A DNA stretch of 64,000 bases from Poa pratensis (lineage: Eukaryota; Streptophyta; Magnoliopsida; Poales; Poaceae). Below, in pieces: positions 59,281 through 64,000 of the stretch. Position 1 is the stretch's first letter. Each line of letters starts with the position of its first letter. A model generated the notes under the pieces. It saw nothing but the letters and a program-made list of their open reading frames with translations, was not told the DNA's origin and made no database searches. Location: NCBI GenBank assembly GCA_947311845.1, contig CAMZMU010000081.1, positions 2,075,423 to 2,139,422 of the forward strand. Direction: 5' to 3'. Both the position numbers and the translations under genes were made by a program.

Positions 59281-60088
59281 GAAATAGGAAAGCGCGCTCT
59301 GTCACTTCCTCCGTGAGAATCGGGATATCTTTGCATGGTCGGCTAAGGACCTGCCTGGTGTTCCGAGGGAGTTGGCAGAGCACTCTTTATTTGTCAGGCC
59401 GGATGTAAAACCGGTGAGGCAACCGACTCGGCGTCTCTCAGATGATCGAAGAAAAGTGGTGCTGGATGAGCTGGCTAAGTTGCTTGCAGCCGGATTCATT
59501 ATGGAGGTGTTGCATCCAGACTGGATATCCAATCCGGTTCTGGTAGAGAAGAAGAAGGACGAACCAGCGGTGGTCAAGGTGTGGCGCATGTGCATCGATT
59601 TCACCAACCTAAACAAGGCGTGCCCGAAGGATCCATTTCCTTTACCTCGGATTGATCAAGTGATCGATTCTACTGCTGGGTGTGAGTTGTTGTCTTTTAT
59701 TGATGCGTACTCTGGTTTTCACCAGATACCACTGAACCCTAAAGATCAAATAAAGACTGCTTTTATTACCCCGTACGGGGCGTATTGCTATCGTGTCATG
59801 TGTTTCGGTTTGAGAAATGCCGGTGCAACTTATCAGAGATGTATGCAGAAATGCTTACACTCCCAAATGGGCAAGAATGTGCAGGTGTATGTCGATGATA
59901 TCGTCATCAAAACTAAAGAAAAACACACTCTCCTCGAGGATCTCGAGGAAACATTTGTGAACTTGAGAAAATATCGGTTGAAATTGAATCCGGATAAATG
60001 CACCTTTGGTGTCCCGGCTGGAAAGTTGCTCGGTTTCCTTGTATCGAGCCGAGGTATTGAGGTGAATCCGGCTAAATCCGAGCCATAG
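59281..60088 (+). pseudogene. Reverse transcriptase of the Tat element
   Basis: RT motifs are in order: RMCIDFTNLNKACPKDPFPL, FIDAYSGFHQIPL, the catalytic YVDDIVIK, then KLLGFLVSSRGIEVNP. The catalytic aspartates are present. The upstream linker carries a TAG stop near 59290, and a stop at 60086-60088 cuts the link to RNase H. Confidence 0.92.
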
Positions 60089-60093
60089 AAAGA

Positions 60094-60609
60094 ATGAAAT
60101 TGCCTAAATGTCTAAAAGATGTACAAAAATTCACCGGGTGTTTAGCCTCGTTGAGTCGGTTTGTGAGTCGGCTAGGAGAAAAAGCCTTGCCCTTGTATCA
60201 GTTGATGAAAAAGAGCACCGGGTTCACGTGGACCCCGCAGGCAGATTCGGCTTTCAACGAATTAAAAAAGATGTTGTCCACTGCACCAATTCTGGCGTCA
60301 CCTTTGCCGAATGAGCCAATGCTACTTTACATTGCGGCCACTAACCGGGTCGTAAGTGTGGTCATAGTGGTAGAGCGAGAAGAGGAGGGTAAATCCGTGC
60401 AGAGACCGGTGTACTATTTAAGTGAGGTGATCTCAACCTCAAAGCAAAATTATCCTCACTACCAGAAGATGACATACGGTGTATACCTGGCGGCCAAAAA
60501 GTTGAAACATTATTTCCAAGAACACCCGATTACCGTGGTATGTGAAGCTCCAATCGCGGAATCATTGGGTGCAAAGATGCGACTGGCCGGGTTGCCAAGT
60601 GGGCAATAG
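60094..60609 (+). pseudogene. RT-linked RNase H of the Tat element
   Basis: The frame shows the connection subdomain (VQKFTGCLASLSRFVSRLGE) and the RNase H-like core (PMLLYIAATNRVVSVVIV, VYYLSEVISTSKQNYP). Typical elements have a D/E-rich active site here; the motif is of the degenerate kind found in plant Gypsy elements. It ends in a stop after a frame change near 60600. Confidence 0.85.
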
Positions 60610-60695
60610 AAGTATCTCCTTACACCCCGCATTATGAGAGAAGGGATGCTATCAAGTCTCAGGCTTTACCAGATTTCCTTTGTGACTGGGCCGAG

Positions 60696-61394
60696 ATGCA
60701 GTATGAGCCACCCAAGCCGGATTACAATTACTGGAAGTTGCACTTTGATGGCTCCAAAACCAAAATCGGATTAGGTGCTGGGGTGGTACTCACATCACCA
60801 AAGCAAGATCAGTTGCGATATGTGTTGCAGATTCATTTCTCAGCCTCAAACAATGTGGCCGAATATGAGGCACTGATCCATGGGCTTAATGTGGCTAGGG
60901 ATATCGGCATCCGCCGAATAGAATGTTTTGGTGATTCGGATTTAGTGGTGCAGCAGTCTTCTGGAAATTGGGATGCTCTTGATGCCAATATGGCACTGTA
61001 TCGGTTTCATGTCCAGAAAATTTCAGGATTTTTTGAAGGCTGCGAGTACAAGCACATACCTCGGTTGGAGAACGAAGCTGCTGATGTCCTGTCAAAACTC
61101 GGGTCGTCTAGGGATGCAATTCCACCCGGAATATCCTTGAATCACCTAAGGGTCCCTTCAATCAAACCTTCGCCTGATTCCGAGTCAATTTTTATCCCAA
61201 AGCAAGAATCTGAGGCTGTCCCTATGAATGTTGATGTCGGATACATTGGGGAAGACCCGGGGACTGCATGGCGAGACCCGGGGACTGCTAACCGGATCTT
61301 AGGAAAGAGGAACAGAGAAGGTGGTGCTAACCGAATCTTAGGGAATGGGCAGAAGCTGATAGAAGAAATAATGGCGGCGAACCAGTGGAGATAG
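60696..61394 (+). pseudogene. Second (archaeal-type) RNase H of the Tat element
   Basis: This domain is characteristic of the Tat lineage. It has the LHFDGSKTKIGLGAGVVL start, AEYEALIHGLNVARDIG with the catalytic Glu, ECFGDSDLVVQQ with the catalytic Asp, and RLENEAADVLSKLGS at the end. A linker follows with locally duplicated sequence (GDPGTA and NRILG appear twice, 61250-61345). Confidence 0.9.
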
Positions 61395-62305
61395 ATGAGC
61401 ACTTATTCCCTTTGCATCCAGTACCGGAATGGGCTGAAGAAATCATGAAGTTCATGTCGGAGGGGAGTTTGCCAAATGATGAAACCGAAGCTAGGCGAGT
61501 GCAGAGGAGGTCCAAGGCTTACACCATCATCAACAAGGAGTTATACAAGAGGAGTGCAACCGAGGTGCTACAGCGTTGTGTGGAGCCAGCCGAGGGCAAG
61601 GAGATGCTCCTGGAGATACATCAAGGAGAATGTGGACATCATTGCAGCACGAGAGCCCTGGTGGCTAAGGTGTTCCGGCATGGATTTTACTGGCCCACTG
61701 CTCACGCGGATGCAGAGGACATAGTCCGAAAATGTGAAGGATGCCAAAGGTTTGCCAAGCAGACACACTTACCCGCATCGGCGCTCAAAACAATTCCTAT
61801 CACTTGGCCGTTTGCTGTGTGGTGTTTAGATATGGTGGGAGATTTCAAGCCGGCTAGGGGTAACATGACACATATGCTGGTGATGGTGGATAAGTTCACC
61901 AAGTGGATAGAGGTGAAACCAATCCGGAAGGTAGATGGTCGTTCGGCTGTGACTTTCCTGAAAGAAATTATTTTGAGATACGGATACCCTCATAGCATCA
62001 TCTCGGATAACGGCACAAACTTTGCTGTCGGAGAGTTTGCTCGGTTTTGCATGGATAAGGGAATCCGGCTAGATATAGCCTCGGTGGCACATCCGGAGTC
62101 TAATGGGCAAGTGGAAAGATCAAATGCCCTGGTGTTGGCCGGCATCAAGGCTCGTCTCATTGAACCATTGCTGAAAACTCCGGGATGCTGGATAGACGAG
62201 ATACCATCAGTACTGTGGGGTCTAAGGACCACGCCGAATCGGTCAACTGGCTATACGCCATTTTTTCTGGTTTATGGGGCAGAAGCTGTGCTGCCACTGA
62301 CATAG
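61385..62305 (+). pseudogene. Integrase of the Tat element
   Basis: The HHCC zinc-binding region is visible (HQGECGHHC, then CEGCQRF). The catalytic core has its three acidic residues in CLDMVGDF, SIISDNGTNF and SNGQVERSN, followed by PSVLWGLRTTPNRSTGYTPF. The frame is lost at 62296-62305, and the C-terminal part continues in another frame. Confidence 0.92.
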
Positions 62306-62694
62306 AACATGATGCACCAAGGGTGGCAATGTATACTGAAACCGAGGCAAAAGAGGCCCGGGAAGATGCAGTGGATCTGCTAGAGGAAGCAAGAGAATTG
62401 GCTCTATCTCGGACAGCAATATACCAGCAGAATCTCCGACGATATCATAGTCGAAAGATCAGCCCTCGAGTGTTTCATGAGGGAGATCTTGTACTAAGGC
62501 TGGTGCAGCGCAGCAAAGGCCGACACAAGTTGTCACCTCCATGGGAGGGACCATTCATTGTGAGCAGGGCTATGCACAATGACTCGTACTACCTTGTAGA
62601 TGCACAGGAACCAAGGGAGGATGGCCTGGATAGACCCGGACAAGAAACTAAGAGACCCTGGAATGTAGCTCTGCTTCGACCCTTTTACTCCTAA
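62296..62694 (+). pseudogene. Integrase C-terminal part with GPF motif
   Basis: After the frameshift the next frame carries the charged linker (REDAVDLLEEARELALSR) and the KLSPPWEGPFIVSRAM block (GPY/F-type domain), ending at a stop at 62692-62694. No chromodomain is seen, as usual for Tat elements. Confidence 0.85.
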
Positions 62695-62847
62695 GGGGCG
62701 CAATGTATGTATTTCAGTTTATCATAAATGAAATTGCAGCAATCCGAGTCTGGACTCGGGGACTGCTTCGTCCTATGCATGTGTTTCTTATTACTGTTTT
62801 GTCCATACCGTTCATGTGTCGAATTGCTTTGAACCTCGTCCCAAAAT

Positions 62848-63170
62848 TCAAGTAATGTATGCTGTGTTGTTGATCTCGTGACTCGACTGACAAACACCAA
62901 AATGGTAGTCAAGAGCAGAGATGAGGAATATGGGAAACATGAAAATGGACTCGGGGACTCGGTCCAAAACCGATTCGGCAGATGTCGTTTACTAACCCCT
63001 GTTATTTATTTTTTGTTTATGTTAGATGATTCTAAACCATAACTCGCATGTTTCAAGTATTGTATGCTATGATTCCTATCTTGTGACTCGACTGTCAAAC
63101 ACCTAAAAGGTAGACAAGAGCAAAGATTCGGCAAAAATAGTAAACAAGAAAACAGACTCGGGGACTCGGT
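62848..63170. repeat. Diverged tandem repeat in the Tat 3' spacer
   Basis: Two related blocks about 205 bp apart share TCAAGTA-TGTATGCT, GTGACTCGACTG-CAAACACC and GACTCGGGGACTCGGT. Repeats in the 3' untranslated region are common in Tat-lineage elements. Confidence 0.75.
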
Positions 63171-63297
63171 TTAAAATGATCCAACATAAACCTCGTCCGG
63201 ATCACATTAAGCTAAATAAGAGTAGTCTCGGAAGAACTTAAAATTGTTTATTACATCTGCTCCCGGCATACCGGGGATTTAACGTTTTTTCACTAAG

Positions 63298-64000
63298 TCA
63301 CTTCAGGAGCAGCAGACTTGGTTGTAGCGGGTCGGTTACATCAGCTTCGGTTGCAGGAGCCTCGGGCGCGCGAGCTTCGGTTACAGGAGTTTCGGTTGGA
63401 GTAGATTCGGTTGCAGGGGGTTCCGTCGCTGGAATGGACTCAGAAGATGGAGGAACTTCAGGAGTAACCTTGCGTGGAGAGCTTGAAGGCTGGGCAGATT
63501 CGGAAGTATCCGGATCAGCTGAAGCTTGTTTGGCAATCTCTGCCAAATCAGTTGCTGGTATCTCCGAAGTCTGGGCCAGAGTTGCTTCGGTCTTCTTAGC
63601 CGAGTCAGAGGCTGGGATCTGATGGACTTGATAGGAGCAGTTCGGCAGAGTTAGCCGAATCATCAGACTCGCCCTCAGAATCGGCATATTCTTCAGCGGA
63701 GGCATCGTCCGATTCCTCTTCTTCAGTCTCTTCCCCGTCAGTGTAGACCGGAGCCTCCAGATCAAGATGTTTGGTGTTTGCAAATTCCGCCATAAAGTTG
63801 GCAGCCTCCTCGCGGATCTTGATCCGGTCAGGATCTGTAGCCCATGAAGAACCCTCGCGAAGGGAGCGCACTCTGGCGAGATCGATTAGTTCATACCAAG
63901 ACATGATAAGGATCAAGGCGGCATCAGCACCGGCACGGGCAGATGAAGATCTCCATTGCTGTAACCGGCTCTTCGTTTGATCCAGATCTTTGATTAGCTC
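63298..64000 (-). pseudogene. Antisense ORF between pol and the 3' LTR of the Tat element
   Basis: On the strand opposite to gag-pol, a frame enters from the right edge (LQQWRSSSARAGADAALILI, then DLARVRSLREGSSW) and continues through a very acidic Glu/Asp/Ser tract to a stop at about 63605. A second frame overlapping it (63783-63298) continues as a Pro/Ala/Thr/Glu-rich tail with imperfect repeats (PATEPPATESTPTETPVTEA). The two frames look like one protein broken by a single frameshift around 63610-63640. Antisense ORFs at this position are known in grass Tat-lineage elements such as Grande; their function is not established. The N-terminus is outside the window. Confidence 0.65.

Larger units (their letters stand above)
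55801..64000 (+). mobile_element. Tat-lineage Ty3/Gypsy element, defective, runs off the window
   Basis: The domain order gag, protease, RT, RNase H, a second RNase H and integrase is that of Tat-type Gypsy elements. The presumed end of a 5' LTR (ACACCACCACGACA, to 55879) is followed by the primer-binding site TTGGCGCCCACCGTGGGG. Upstream of about 55800 the LTR cannot be traced, so most of it is probably missing. The coding part has several frameshifts and stops. After pol ends at 62694 there is a repetitive spacer and an antisense ORF. The 3' LTR would lie beyond 64000. Confidence 0.88.

Overview
This is nuclear DNA from a grass, most likely a Pooideae species of the wheat/barley/ryegrass type. 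The evidence is plant GT-AG split genes whose proteins resemble cereal orthologues, tRNA-iMet-primed and tRNA-Asp/Arg-like-primed LTR retrotransposons, Stowaway and PIF/Harbinger elements, tRNA-derived SINEs and a Helitron. No organelle, bacterial or viral genome is present. Every coordinate and splice site was read by eye. Family names rest on motif recognition, not on a database search.

Left part (1-17.6 kb): a young non-autonomous LTR element (71-1636, minus strand, 5-bp target duplication) sits directly 5' of the C-terminal half of a DUF247 gene (to 2493). A broken Copia gag relic (2683-3328) and a long hairpin (3741-3936) follow. Next comes a 12-exon minus-strand gene (9656-4270) for a heparan-alpha-glucosaminide N-acetyltransferase-like membrane protein; every exon joins in phase except that exon 7 lacks one base. 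Two SINEs (one in intron 1), a Harbinger-like element (12005-12804) and a second non-autonomous LTR element (13819-16595) complete this part.

Centre (17.6-30.6 kb): an intact 21-exon minus-strand gene (29299-17643) encodes a 1008-residue importin-13/transportin-SR (MOS14-like) nuclear import receptor. Its introns carry a Stowaway MITE, a truncated LINE, and local tandem duplications. A Harbinger-like element with its own nearly open reading frame (29486-30625) lies only 187 bp upstream of its start codon.

Right part (30.6-64 kb) is mainly nested transposons. In order: an old Gypsy LTR fragment; a 3'-truncated Gypsy element (32517-about 37570) whose 5' LTR was split by a solo LTR (33765-34250); a palindrome-rich minisatellite; a 1.84-kb Helitron (38691-40534) holding an inverted-repeat MITE; a promoter-like stretch with a string of exon-like blocks (41-46.6 kb and 53.6-55.4 kb) that encode no recognised protein, split by a 6.97-kb non-autonomous Gypsy element (46646-53612, minus strand) with one conserved-looking ORF; and a Tat-lineage Gypsy element (about 55.8 kb to beyond the window) with frameshifted gag, protease, RT, RNase H, a second RNase H and integrase, followed by a spacer with repeats and an antisense ORF running off the right edge.

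The host genes are not an operon and show no functional link with one another. The most unusual items are the Tat antisense ORF, the ORF carried by the Harbinger-like element at the MOS14 promoter, the ORF of the large non-autonomous Gypsy element, the palindromic minisatellite, and the apparently spliced non-coding locus broken by a retrotransposon.
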